Source: Aureococcus anophagefferens (taxonomy: Eukaryota > Sar > Pelagophyceae > Pelagomonadales > Pelagomonadaceae). Taken from it: DNA of 64,000 nucleotides. The translations under genes and the position numbers were made by a program. The stretch is taken from assembly GCF_000186865.1 (NCBI RefSeq), contig NW_008705571.1:28501-92500 (forward strand), written 5' to 3'. The first letter of the stretch is position 1, and every line of letters begins with the position of its first letter. The notes under the pieces are model-generated. The model was not told the DNA's origin. It saw only the letters and a list, made by a program, of their open reading frames with translations, and did no database searches. Positions 36,605-46,019 of this stretch are shown here, piece by piece.

Positions 36605-39096
36605 GGTTCCCGTCGCCGCGGGGCAGCTGGGGCAAGGCCGGCACGGCGCCCGTGGGCCCGGCGCCGCCGGTGCAGAGCGAGACCTGGGAGACCACCGAGA
36701 GCCCGCTGCTGCGGTCGCTGCCGCCGTCGCCGGCGCAGCCCGCCTGCCCGCCGTCGCAGGCCGAGACCTGGGACCCGACCGAGCCGCAGCGGCGGAGCAG
36801 CTCGCAGTACTCGCGCGCGTCCGCGAGCAACGTCGAGCCCGAGCTCCGCGACTCGCTCCGCGACTCGGCGCGCGGCGCCGGTGACGCGCCGGCGTTCGGC
36901 GGCTACGTCGCGGACCCGAACGCCGCCGAGGAGCCGACGCAGGCCCACACCTACGGCCGCGTGCCGCCCGACGACGCCCCGGCGCCCATGGAGCCGGCGA
37001 AGAAGGACTCGCTCCGGGGCCGCGCGGGCGCGGCCGCGGCCGACGCGGCGCGCGCGGCGGGCCGGGGCCTGGCCAAGGCGACGCAGGGCCTCCAGGCCGG
37101 CGTCGAGGGCGTCGTCCAGCGCGGCCGCGACTCCGCCGGGTCCGCGAGCCGCGCCTACCACAAGATGCTCCGGGAAAACCTCAAGGCCGCGTCGCCGCTC
37201 ACGAGCGACGTCTGGTACGTCGTCAAGCACCCGGCGGCCCGCGTCGCCGTCGCGGCGCTCGTCTGGCTGCTCAACCTCTACGTCTACTACGGCGACCCGG
37301 CGACGTACAGCAACGGCGAGTCCTACGGGACGATGATCGGCGACATCTACCACGGCTGGCTCCTGTGTGGAAATCAACCGGCGAGCTGGGACGTCCCGAC
37401 CAAACTTTCGAATTTCTCTAGCTCGGCCAAATCGACGTCGATTCGGCTGATTTTTGGACGAATCGATTGCTCTCATCAAGTTCTCGAACTTGCGTCGAAC
37501 CTTTCGAATATGCTCACATTGGAGTCGGGTTGAAGATTTGAGCTCCACGCAGGCTGGCTCGAGCCCGACGACGCGCCGTTCCTCGCGCTGCGGCTCGCCG
37601 TCATGGTCGCGCTGACCTTTCTCGGCGTGTTCCTCGGCCTCCGGACCCAGCGCCACCTGCGGGACCGGTGGAAGCTCGTGCTCTTCGGCTACGACGACGG
37701 CCACGACGAGGACCGCGAGCCGCTCGCGGACCAGGACGGCGCGCTCTTCCTCGTGTTCGTGATCACGTGCCTGACCTACTTCTTCGGCCTCAAGGTCTAC
37801 AACGGCGCCCTCGCGGCGGCGGGCGCGGAAAAGCACAAGGCCGGCTCCGGCATGCACACGTGGACGTACGCGTTCTTCAACCTCGTCCTCGCGGGCCTCT
37901 TCACGTTCGTTTCGGACACGTGGAACATGGTCACGGTCGTCGACCAGATGGCCCAGGCCATCCACCAGAAGCAGGGCGTGGGTTACGAGGCCTACGGCGC
38001 GGCCGAGCGGCCGGGGAAGATCGCGCGCTTTTCCGCGTGGTTCGTGAAGCGGCGGCTGCTCCTGACGCGGGCGGCGCTGGTCGTCTTCTGGGGCATCGGC
38101 GTGCCCATGATGGTCGCGGATTACGTGCACGTCGAAAAGGTGCTCTCCGGCGACACGAAGATCAACGAGAGCGTCGGCAAGTCGCGGTTCTGGTCCGCGG
38201 AGGCCAACGACGAATTCGCGCGCCACTTCGTGGGCTGCTGCGTCGCCGCGCTGAACATCCTGATCGTCATGCAGGACTGGGACTTCCCCGACTTTTCCGG
38301 GGGCGAGATCAAGATCTCCGCGCTCGACATCGAGAGCCTCAAGTTCGAGCACTGCTGCGCGTGGGTCCGGCGCCTCGTGCCGCCGATCTACGTCAGCGGC
38401 AAGTGGGTCAACTACATGGGCATCCTGATGGGTTTGGCCTTCGATTGGGGCTACTGGTTCATGACGAGCCTCCCGTTCCGGCCCTGCGACTACGCGCAGT
38501 TCTGGGACAGCGACTCGGGGAGCATCTACACGCTCACGCAGCCCAAGAAGCTCCAGGAGGAGCACGCGGGCGCCGCGGCGGCGCTGAACTGCGCCTGGTT
38601 CACGGACTCGCCCGTGCAGCAGCTCTACGACCGCCCCTACGCGACCGTCAACGCGTCGTCCTACGACGACGACGCGTGGACGCGGACGTCGCCGACGCCG
38701 CACGTCGTGCTCGTCGAGACGGGGTCCTTCACGGGCGCGTACACGATCGACGAGGAGGACAACTACGTCTACGTCGCCCGCGGCGCCTGGCTCATGTGGC
38801 TCATGTGCGCGATCCCCGTCGGCGCCTGGGTCGTCTTCTGGTGGCTCGTCTTCACGCACGAGAAGGTCCACTGCCTCAACTACCGCGACGTCGCCCACTA
38901 CCTCGACAAGCACCGCGAGCGCATCGCCAACGACGACGACAGCGACGGGCGCCAGGAGAAGCGGCGCGCCTACGTCGCGTCCATCAGCGCGGCCGCGCGC
39001 GCGCCCTGCTGCCGCTGCCGCTGCCTGCGGCGCGACGAGCCCGTCCACGTCGCCACGGACCTCGAGCAGCCGAGCACCTGGGCGGAGCCGAGGTAA
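36605..39096 (+). CDS. TMEM117: TMEM117-family membrane protein, 5' start not resolved
   Basis: Exons about 36605-37354 and 37553-39096 give about 765 residues. The family is shown by LNILIVMQDWDFPDF and YVSGKWVNYMGILMGLAFDW, which match TMEM117 (LIVMQDWEFPHF, GKWFNY), and by about eight membrane helices spread from VAALVWLLNLYVYY to WLMWLMCAIPVGAWVVFW. The N-terminal 190 residues are an extra disordered, charged region. In frame upstream of GTG 36652 there is no ATG before the stop at 36547, so a short upstream exon is needed (possible acceptor ATAG at 36601-36604). Animal TMEM117 has been linked to ER-stress death signalling; the role here is unknown. The introner at 37355-37552 is removed with a GC donor. 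Confidence 0.8.
37363..37552 (+). mobile_element. introner element, family A copy 3 (in TMEM117)
   Basis: 190 bp, gene-sense. Perfect target duplication gctggctc at 37355-37362 and 37553-37560. Ends CTGTGTGGAAATCAA and, inverted, CTGCGTGGAGCTCAA. Only a GC donor taken from the duplication (CACG|GCTGGC) with acceptor CGCAG restores YHG-WLEPDDAP; the GT inside the element end would add residues and shift frame. The most diverged family A copy. Confidence 0.9.
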
Positions 39097-39194
39097 AAAC
39101 TCGCACTGAGAGGTTTTGTTGAACATTCATAAATCTTACTGTTACATGCAACGCGGTGGTGATGTGTGCATTCTGAAGGGTTGACACGTCGCTG

Positions 39195-39806
39195 ATGGCG
39201 TCGCCGCCGACGGACGACTCGCTGGATCTCGAGATGCGCATGCCGCGCGTGCCCCTCAACCGCCGCGGCCGCTGGGACGACGGCCTCCCGAAGCGGGAGC
39301 CCCGGGCGCGCGCGAACGTGCTGGCGCGGCTCGACAAAGTCAACGCGCCCGTGCCGCCGCTGCGCGAGCTCATCCGGAGGCCGCGCGCGTCCCTGCCGAA
39401 CTTCGACACGCGCATCGGCAACGCCGGCCGGCGCCTGGACCAGGCCGACCGGCGCGCGCGCGAGGCGTCCGAGGAGAAGTGGTACGTCGAGCGCGCGACG
39501 GAGCGCGAGCTCAAGCGCGCGGGCGACGCGGACCCCTACGCGCCGGCCAAGGCGAAGCGGTCGCGGCCCCTGCGGCCCCTGCTGCGCGTGCCCAAGAAGA
39601 TCCGGAGCTGCCCGCCGACGCCGACGTCGTCGCGGCGGCTGCTGCCGAGCCTGCCCCCGGGCGCTTACCCGGAGCAGACGAAGATGGCCGACATGCTCAC
39701 GGTGCGCGAGCCGACGAAGATGGCGGAGAAGATCGCCTTCCGCGCGTCCTTCGACCGGGAGATGCTCGACGCCGTCCGCCGCCGGCCGCGGCGCCCCGAG
39801 GGGTAG
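39195..39806 (+). CDS. hypothetical basic protein
   Basis: 203 residues from ATG 39195. No family is recognised. Arg/Pro-rich with helical stretches: RMPRVPLNRRGRWDDGLPKR, RRLDQADRRAREASEEKWYV, ending DREMLDAVRRRPRRPEG. TKMADML and TKMAEKI form a short internal repeat (about 160-180). A DNA- or RNA-associated or cytoskeletal linker role would be guesswork. The open frame, start context and neighbour spacing support a real gene. Confidence 0.5.
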   Translation: MASPPTDDSLDLEMRMPRVPLNRRGRWDDGLPKREPRARANVLARLDKVNAPVPPLRELIRRPRASLPNFDTRIGNAGRRLDQADRRAREASEEKWYVERATERELKRAGDADPYAPAKAKRSRPLRPLLRVPKKIRSCPPTPTSSRRLLPSLPPGAYPEQTKMADMLTVREPTKMAEKIAFRASFDREMLDAVRRRPRRPEG

Positions 39807-39895
39807 GTGTGTTGTGGGGTGTAGTAATTCGTCGAAGAGTACCATGCAGAGTAACTACCACACATTAACACAACAAGAAAGCGCGACGACCGGCG

Positions 39896-40165
39896 TCATC
39901 GCCGGTCCCGCGCGGCCTCGAGCCGCTCGATCTCGCGGTCCTTGCGCGCGATCTCGGCCTTGGCCGTGTTGAAGAGCACCGAGATGTTGCGCTCGAGGGT
40001 CTCGTTGGCCTCGCGCAGGCGCGCGGACTCGGCCGTCGCCGCGCCGGCGTCGGCGCGCAGCGCGTCGCGCTCGGCCTCGGCGGCGGCGAGCTGCTCCCGG
40101 AGGCCCGCGGTCTCCGCGGACGACGCCGCGGCGTCGAGGCCGCCGTAGATGTCGTCGTCGTCCAT
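39896..40165 (-). CDS. FLASH-like mini coiled-coil protein
   Basis: 89 residues from ATG 40165. It starts MDDDDIYGGLDAA and ends NISVLFNTAKAEIARKDREI plus ERLEAARDRR, with a coiled coil between. Both ends resemble the N-terminal region of animal FLASH/CASP8AP2 (DIYAGLD, and [20 protein letters not shown]). That region binds Lsm11 in the U7 machinery for histone pre-mRNA 3' processing. The similarity is short and from memory, so the functional link is only a hypothesis. A longer frame from 40267 exists but the added part has no coiled coil. Confidence 0.5.
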   Translation of the reverse strand: MDDDDIYGGLDAAASSAETAGLREQLAAAEAERDALRADAGAATAESARLREANETLERNISVLFNTAKAEIARKDREIERLEAARDRR

Positions 40166-40427
40166 GGACCTGCGTGTGCGCGCAATAATTAGGAGGTCGC
40201 CGGTGGAGAAGGAGCCGAACGCCTCACACCCATATGCGCGCCCCATTTTGGCGGCTCTTGCGTCCATATTGACGGAACGGCGGCACGGCTCCGAGGAGGC
40301 CGCCGCCCGCTTCGATAGTCGCGTTCTCTTCGATGTCGCGCGGGACGCGGGGGCGCGCGGTGCCTGCTCGGCGCGGGGAGGCCACTCAGCTCAAGCGTCG
40401 CCCATCTCTTGCCACAGCATCAGCCAC

Positions 40428-41906
40428 ATGACGATGGTGGCCACGCGCGCGCTCGCGTGGTGCTGCCTGCTCGCGGCTACGCAGGCCTTCGTGATACCAG
40501 CGAAGCGCAGTACTGCGCCGGCGCGCCGCGCATCGCTGCACCCCCAAAACATCCCGCCGCTCCGCACGACCTTCCTGCCGGCGGCGCCGCTCGACACGTC
40601 CGACGAGCCCACCGACGACGGGTTCTGGCGCGACTCGGGGACCTGGGTCATCGTCGTCTGCTACTTCTTGCAGGGCGCTTTGGGCCTGTCGCGCCTGGCG
40701 CTCAACTTCTACCTCAAGGACGAGCTGCACCTGTCGCCCGGCGACCTCGCGGCGCTGACGGGTCTCGCGACGGCGCCGTGGGTCGTCAAGCCGCTCTACG
40801 GCCTCGTGAGCGACTCGACGCCGCTCCTGGGGTTTCGGCGCAAGAGCTACGTCGCGCTCAGCGGGCTCGTGGGCGCGGCGTCCTTCGCGGCGATGGCGAC
40901 GGTCGCGAGCTCGACCGCCGAGGCGCTCGTCGCCGCGAACGTCGTCGCCTCCGGCGCCGTGGCGCTGAGCGACGTCGTCGTCGACTCGCTCGTCGTCGAG
41001 AAGGCGCGGGACGAGGCGGAGGCGGCGAGCCTCCAGTCCGTCGCGTGGAGCAGTAGGTACGTCGGCGCGATCCTCGCGTCGTTGGCGTCGGGCGCGGCCT
41101 TGGAGGCGCTGGGCGCGCGGGGCTGCTTCGGCGCGACGGCGTTCCTGCCGCTCTTGCTCTGCGTGGCGGCGCTCGGCATCGACGAGGAGCCCATGGAGTC
41201 CAAGGAGAGCTTCTGGGACGAAGGTCTGGCGACGCTCGTCGCCCTGAAAGACGCGCTGCTCTCGCCGGCGATCCTCCGGCCCGCGGCGTTCCTCTTCCTC
41301 TGGCAGGCGACGCCGAACTGCGGCACGGCCTTCTTCTACTTCTCCACGGCGGCCGTGGACGCCGGCGGCCTGGGCTTCGACCCGGACTTTCTGGGCAAGG
41401 CGTCCGCGGTCGGGTCCGTCGCCGGGCTCGCGGGCGTGGGCCTCTACAACGCGTGCTACAAGGAGGCGGCGCTGTCGACGGTCATTCTATGGACGACCCT
41501 GGTGTCGTCGCTCCTGGGCCTCGCGCCCCTCGCGCTCATCAGCCACGCGAACCGCGGCTGGGGGCTCGACGACCGCGTCTTCTCGCTCGGCGACGACGTC
41601 GTCCAGTCCGTGCTCGGCGAGGTCGGCTTCCTGCCGCTGTTGGTTCTCGCGGCGAAGATCTGCCCGCCGGGCATCGAGGGCGCGCTCTTCGCGGCGCTCA
41701 TGTCCATCTTCAACGCGGGCGGCCTCGTGTCGACGGAAGTCGGCGCGGTCCTCACGGACAAGATGGGCGTCACCGAGGGCGACTTCTCGAACCTCGCGCC
41801 CCTCGTCGTGACCTGCGCGCTGTCGTCCCTCCTGCCCCTCGTCTTCCTCGGCTGGGTCCGGGAGGCGGAGGAAAGCGGCGAGGACGTTCGACCCCCGGCG
41901 AGATAA
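40428..41906 (+). CDS. folate/biopterin transporter (BT1/FBT, MFS), plastid-targeted
   Basis: 492 residues from ATG 40428. The N-terminus MTMVATRALAWCCLLAATQA followed by FVIPAKRSTAPARR is a classic stramenopile bipartite targeting signal: signal peptide, cleavage before Phe, then a basic Ser/Thr/Ala transit part. About 12 helices follow. FBT-type motifs: GALGLSRLALNFYLKDELHL, VVKPLYGLVSDSTPLLGFRR (the MFS loop 2-3 motif with the KPLYG signature), SDVVVDSLVVEKARDEAEAA and WQATPNCGTAFFYFS. The family exports or imports folates and pterins across plastid or plasma membranes; some members carry other substrates. It is divergent from the FLASH-like gene (262 bp). Confidence 0.88.
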   Translation: MTMVATRALAWCCLLAATQAFVIPAKRSTAPARRASLHPQNIPPLRTTFLPAAPLDTSDEPTDDGFWRDSGTWVIVVCYFLQGALGLSRLALNFYLKDELHLSPGDLAALTGLATAPWVVKPLYGLVSDSTPLLGFRRKSYVALSGLVGAASFAAMATVASSTAEALVAANVVASGAVALSDVVVDSLVVEKARDEAEAASLQSVAWSSRYVGAILASLASGAALEALGARGCFGATAFLPLLLCVAALGIDEEPMESKESFWDEGLATLVALKDALLSPAILRPAAFLFLWQATPNCGTAFFYFSTAAVDAGGLGFDPDFLGKASAVGSVAGLAGVGLYNACYKEAALSTVILWTTLVSSLLGLAPLALISHANRGWGLDDRVFSLGDDVVQSVLGEVGFLPLLVLAAKICPPGIEGALFAALMSIFNAGGLVSTEVGAVLTDKMGVTEGDFSNLAPLVVTCALSSLLPLVFLGWVREAEESGEDVRPPAR

Positions 41907-42244
41907 AAGTTCAACGAGAATCCAATCTCCGAGAAGGTCGATTTTGAACTGCTCTGCGAGGTTCATCACACGGGAGGCGCCAACACGAGCGCGCCTCAAG
42001 CGACGCCACCGGCGCTTTCAATTCCAGTCTTCCGCCGCCAGCGTCGTCGCCGACGCCCCCGCACCCCGCCTCGCCTCCGCTCACGTCGCCACCGCCGGCC
42101 GCCGCCGCCCCGCTCAGCCCCGCGCCCTCGATCGGCGACGTCGGCGAGAGTCGCGCGCGAAACTGCTCTGCGGTGGCGTCGACCTTCGCGCTCGGGCTCC
42201 TGTGGCCGCCGGCGCGCCGCCACCTGAGCCTGTCCACGTGGATC
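41907..42244. other. intergenic / 5' region of BUB1-like gene
   Basis: 338 bp. The frame of the kinase is open back to GTG 42173 but has no earlier ATG. Nothing else is recognised. Confidence 0.4.
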
Positions 42245-43927
42245 ATGCTCCGGTGCGACCGGTCGAAGACCGAGCAACGCCTCGGCGAGCTCCGCGCCGC
42301 AAACCAGCGGCTCGGCCGCCGCAAGGTCCGCAACCAGGCCGAGATCGAGAAGAACCAGGTCGAGATCTCCCGGCTCGAGGGGCTCCTGCCGACGCTCTCG
42401 CACACGCCCACGACCCCGACCGCGGCGCCGACGCCGCCGGCGAAGACGCTGCGCATCCGGTCGCCGCCCGCGCGCTTCACGCCCGCGAAGCGGTCCGAGC
42501 GGTCCGGGGACGGCGCGGTCGACCCCTACGCGACCCTGCCGCCCCCGCGGCCCGTGAGCGAGGCCGAGGTCACGAGCCTCGGGGCGACCTACGTCGCGTC
42601 GCCCGGCCGCGCGCCGTTCGGACTTCGGAAGCAGAAGGCCACCGGCGCGCGGCCCGAGCGCGTGTCCTTCGAGGACCGCCCCGCCGCGGGCGGGTCGCCC
42701 TGGACCGTGCACCGGCCCCTGGGCCACGGCGCCTTCGGCGCCGTCTTCGACGTGAGCCTCGAGGGCGACGCGCGCCGCGTCGCGTTGAAGATCTGCTTCC
42801 GGGAGCACCGCGACTTCGGCGTCGAGCGCGAGGTCGGCGTGCTCGCCGCCGTCGCGGGCCGCGGGTCGTCGCCGCCGGGGACCGCCGTGGGCCGCTTGGC
42901 CGAGCCGACGACCTTCTTCCGCTACGCGGACGCGTCCGCGCTCGCGATGCGGCGCGCGGACGCGACGCTCTCCGTGCTCGCCAAGGCCCACGGGCCCGCG
43001 CGCGCGCGCTTCCCCGAGCCCGTGGCCCTCTTCTACGCCGCGGGCATGCTCGAGGCCCTGGACCAGCTCCACGGCGCCGACTTCCTCCACGCGGACGTCA
43101 AGCCCGACAACGTCTGCCTCCGCTTCGGTTCTCCGGACGACTGCCAATTCTCCGGCAAAAAACCCAAGGCCTGCGCGGCCCTGGCCGCCGCGGGCTACGG
43201 CGTCACGCTCATCGACTACTCGCTCGCCGTGGATCTGCGCGCCTTCGCCGACGGCCAGCGCTTCGAGAGCGCGTCGGGCTCGCCGGCGCAGGTCGAGCAG
43301 TACTGCTGGCCCCCGGCGCGCAAGGGCGCCTCCTGGCGCCGGGAGATCGACCACTACGCCCTCGGCGCCATCCTCCACGAGCTCGCGACGGGCGCGCGCG
43401 CGCCGCGGCTCGCCGCGGGCGCGGCGATCGACCGCGAGGCCGTCGCGTCGCGGTCGCCCCGCGGCTGGCGCCGCGAGCTCTGGGCCGACGCCATCGCGGC
43501 GCTCATCGACGGCGACGGCGCCGTCGACCTCGGGGCGCTGGCGAAGCGCTGCCGCGCGGCCGTCGACGCGGACCTCGCGTCGAATCCGCGGAAGTTGTTG
43601 ACGCTGCTCGAGCAGCAGAAGCGCTTCCTGCCCCAGCACGGCACGCGCGGCGGCGGGGCCGCGGCGGCGGCGCCGGCGGTCCTCGCGCCCCGCGTGTCGC
43701 CGTCGCCGTCGTCCGCGGCGGCGGCGCCGGTGGTCGTCCGCGTCGCCGCGCCGCCGTCGTTCAAGCGCGAGCCGCCGAAGAAGCGCAAGGCGCCGTCCCC
43801 GGAACCGGTGGTGAGGGAGCGGCAGAACACGGACCGGCCCCAGCGCGGCCGGAAGCTCGTCTCCTACAAGGAGCCGAGCTCGTCCAAGAAGCTGCGCAAC
43901 CACGGGCCGAGCCTGAAGGAGATGTAG
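42245..43927 (+). CDS. BUB1-like kinase with Shugoshin C-box
   Basis: 560 residues from ATG 42245. An N-terminal coiled coil (about 5-45, SKTEQRLGELRAANQRLGRR) is followed by a Pro/Thr linker and a kinase domain at about 155-440: Gly loop LGHGAFGAVFDV, VALKICF, catalytic loop HADVKPDN (His282; BUB1 has HGDIKPDN), and LIDYSLAVDL instead of DFG (BUB1 has LIDLGQSIDM), then REIDHYALGAILHELATG. The DYS metal site and HAD are unusual but BUB1-like. After a basic linker the last 25 residues contain LVSYKEPSSSKKLR (about 538-551), which matches the Shugoshin C-terminal motif (SYKEPSL..KLRR) that binds H2A phosphorylated by BUB1. One open frame holds the coiled coil, kinase and C-box. Confidence 0.75.
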   Translation: MLRCDRSKTEQRLGELRAANQRLGRRKVRNQAEIEKNQVEISRLEGLLPTLSHTPTTPTAAPTPPAKTLRIRSPPARFTPAKRSERSGDGAVDPYATLPPPRPVSEAEVTSLGATYVASPGRAPFGLRKQKATGARPERVSFEDRPAAGGSPWTVHRPLGHGAFGAVFDVSLEGDARRVALKICFREHRDFGVEREVGVLAAVAGRGSSPPGTAVGRLAEPTTFFRYADASALAMRRADATLSVLAKAHGPARARFPEPVALFYAAGMLEALDQLHGADFLHADVKPDNVCLRFGSPDDCQFSGKKPKACAALAAAGYGVTLIDYSLAVDLRAFADGQRFESASGSPAQVEQYCWPPARKGASWRREIDHYALGAILHELATGARAPRLAAGAAIDREAVASRSPRGWRRELWADAIAALIDGDGAVDLGALAKRCRAAVDADLASNPRKLLTLLEQQKRFLPQHGTRGGGAAAAAPAVLAPRVSPSPSSAAAAPVVVRVAAPPSFKREPPKKRKAPSPEPVVRERQNTDRPQRGRKLVSYKEPSSSKKLRNHGPSLKEM

Positions 43928-44251
43928 GGTGTGATAAGGCTGATGGCAAGCGCTCGTGTTGTTCGTCCTGGCTGTTCGCAGGTGCGTGCGCAGAGAGGCG
44001 TCGCACAAAGCCTAGTGTCACTGGCGTGAACGGCCGCGGGCCCTTCGCAAGTGCCTTCGCCGCGGAAGTCGCCGCGAGCCTTCGAGGGACGCGGGCGTAC
44101 GGGCGCGCGCCGGCCAAGCAATGTGTCTGCAAGTCCGACACAGCAAGATCTCGCCTGCACGCTTCGGCCACCTCATAAAATCGACCTCCATCAAAGGCGT
44201 CATCAAGTTGTCCGCCGCATCACGCAGCTTCGTGACCGCCGCGCGACCACG
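43928..44251. other. ZEP upstream region
   Basis: 324 bp between the BUB1-like stop and the ZEP start. It contains an AT-richer patch CTCATAAAATCGACC around 44170. No conserved light-responsive element can be named from sequence alone. Confidence 0.4.
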
Positions 44252-45859
44252 ATGCAGGCCCTCGTTATCGCGCTCGCGGCGTCCGCGTCGGCCCTCGTCG
44301 CGCCCGCGCGCCGCGCGGCACCGCTCAAAACGCCGACGAAGGCCGCCGCGGTCGCGGACGCGCCTACCGCCGTCCCCGACCGTGTCAGCAAGGAGAATCC
44401 GCTGCGCGTCGTCATCGCCGGCGCCGGCGTCGGCGGCCTCACGCTCGCGAACGCGCTCGACGACTGCGAACACGTCGACGTGACGCTCGTCGAGAAGACG
44501 TCCGCGTTCAAGCGCTTCGGCGGTCCCATCCAGCTGGCGTCGAACGCGATGCAGCTCTTCCGGGAGATGGACGACGACATCTACGACCAGATCGAGCACA
44601 AGTTCACCTGGACGGGCAATCTGACGAACGGCATCAAGGACGGCATCCGCGACGAGTGGTACGCGAAGTTCGATCTGGCGTCGCCGGCCGCGGCGCGGTC
44701 CATGCCGTACACGGGCGTCATCGAGCGCCCGGACCTCCAGGAGATCCTCCTCGGCGGCCTGACGGACGGCGTCGTCGCCAACGGCGTCGGCGTCGCCGGC
44801 TACGAGAAGACGGCGGCCGGCGGCGTCAACGTCGCGATGGAGGACGGCCGCGTCATCGAGGCCGACGTCCTCGTCGGCGCGGACGGCATCTGGTCCAACG
44901 TGCGCGCGGCCATGCGCGACGAGCCCGCCCGCGGCGAGGGCTCTGGCGTGTCCTACAGCGGCTACACCGTCTTCGCCGGCGAGCTCAACTACGCGTCGCC
45001 CGACAACGGCGAGGTCGGCTACAAGGTCTACATCGGGCCGAACCAGTACTTCGTCATCACGGACATCGGCAACGGGCGCTACCAGTACTACGCCTTCCTC
45101 GCGCGCGCGCCCGGGTCCGCGGAGACGGAGGCGAAGCCCGACGGCACGGTGCCGTTCCTCAAGAAGACGTTCGAGGGCTGGAGCCCGGACGTGCACCGCA
45201 TCCTCGACGCGACGAAGGAGGACGAGATCGAGCAGCGCGACCTCTACGACCGCCCGCCGTCGTCCATCAAGCCCTGGAGCGACGGGCCCGTGGGCCTGCT
45301 GGGCGACGCGGTCCACGCGATGATGCCGAACCTCGGCCAGGGCGGCTGCCAGGCCATCGAGGACGCGTTCGTCCTCGACCAGGAGCTCCGGGGGCTGCGC
45401 AAGCGGTCCTACGCCGGCGAGGCGCTCAAGACCTACCGCAACCGGCGCCTCGTGCGCTCCGCGTCCGTGCAGGGGCTCTCCCGCTTCGCGTCGGACATCA
45501 TCATCCGCGGCTTCGACACGCCGGCGAAGATCGTCACGGACGACGGGCCCGTGCGCTTCGAGAACTTCAACTACGCGGGCATCGTCACGCGCCTGCTCCA
45601 GCCCATCCTCCCCGTCTTCTTCACGGTCCAGTTCAACTTCCTCTACGAGGGCTGGCGCAACGAGGCGGCGCTGGACCTGAAGGCCGGCGTCGCGATCTTC
45701 GGCATCGGCCTGCTGATCCTCGCCGTCGGCGCCGGGGCCGTCGGCGACCTGGCCATCCTCCTCCCCTTCGCCGGCGAGAGCCTCATCGGCGCGGAGGCGT
45801 TCGCGGGCCTCTCCGAGACGATCTCCTCCATCCTCCCCTCCGTCGACAGCCTGCTGTGA
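44252..45859 (+). CDS. ZEP: zeaxanthin epoxidase
   Basis: 535 residues from ATG 44252. Targeting: MQALVIALAASASA-LVAPARRAAP, signal peptide plus ASAFAP-like motif, for the complex plastid. FAD monooxygenase motifs: LRVVIAGAGVGGLTLANALD (dinucleotide fold), VLVGADGIWSNVR (DG motif) and VGLLGDAVHAMMPNLGQGGC (GD motif). The lipocalin-like hydrophobic C-terminus ends with a membrane-like helix (VAIFGIGLLILAVGAGAVGD). The enzyme adds epoxides to zeaxanthin or diatoxanthin using NADPH/ferredoxin and O2. The FHA domain of land-plant ZEP is absent, as usual in algae. Its antagonist VDE follows in the same direction 0.8 kb downstream. Confidence 0.93.
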   Translation: MQALVIALAASASALVAPARRAAPLKTPTKAAAVADAPTAVPDRVSKENPLRVVIAGAGVGGLTLANALDDCEHVDVTLVEKTSAFKRFGGPIQLASNAMQLFREMDDDIYDQIEHKFTWTGNLTNGIKDGIRDEWYAKFDLASPAAARSMPYTGVIERPDLQEILLGGLTDGVVANGVGVAGYEKTAAGGVNVAMEDGRVIEADVLVGADGIWSNVRAAMRDEPARGEGSGVSYSGYTVFAGELNYASPDNGEVGYKVYIGPNQYFVITDIGNGRYQYYAFLARAPGSAETEAKPDGTVPFLKKTFEGWSPDVHRILDATKEDEIEQRDLYDRPPSSIKPWSDGPVGLLGDAVHAMMPNLGQGGCQAIEDAFVLDQELRGLRKRSYAGEALKTYRNRRLVRSASVQGLSRFASDIIIRGFDTPAKIVTDDGPVRFENFNYAGIVTRLLQPILPVFFTVQFNFLYEGWRNEAALDLKAGVAIFGIGLLILAVGAGAVGDLAILLPFAGESLIGAEAFAGLSETISSILPSVDSLL

Positions 45860-46019
45860 ACAGCGGCGCACTCGCTCCGAACGTAAAAAAGCCTCCGTGT
45901 GTAGACTGCTCTTGCTGTTTTGGCGGCGCGAGAGTCGGGATGGGGGTGAGCAGGGGATGCGGGCAGCGGCGGTGCCACTTGCGGTGCCGCCGACGCCGCA
46001 GCGCGGCCAGAGGGGGCCG

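Noticed and set aside
37363..37552. Introner ends reading GTGTGG used as GT donor
   Set aside because: It would insert extra residues and shift frame in TMEM117; the GC of the target duplication restores the original sequence exactly.
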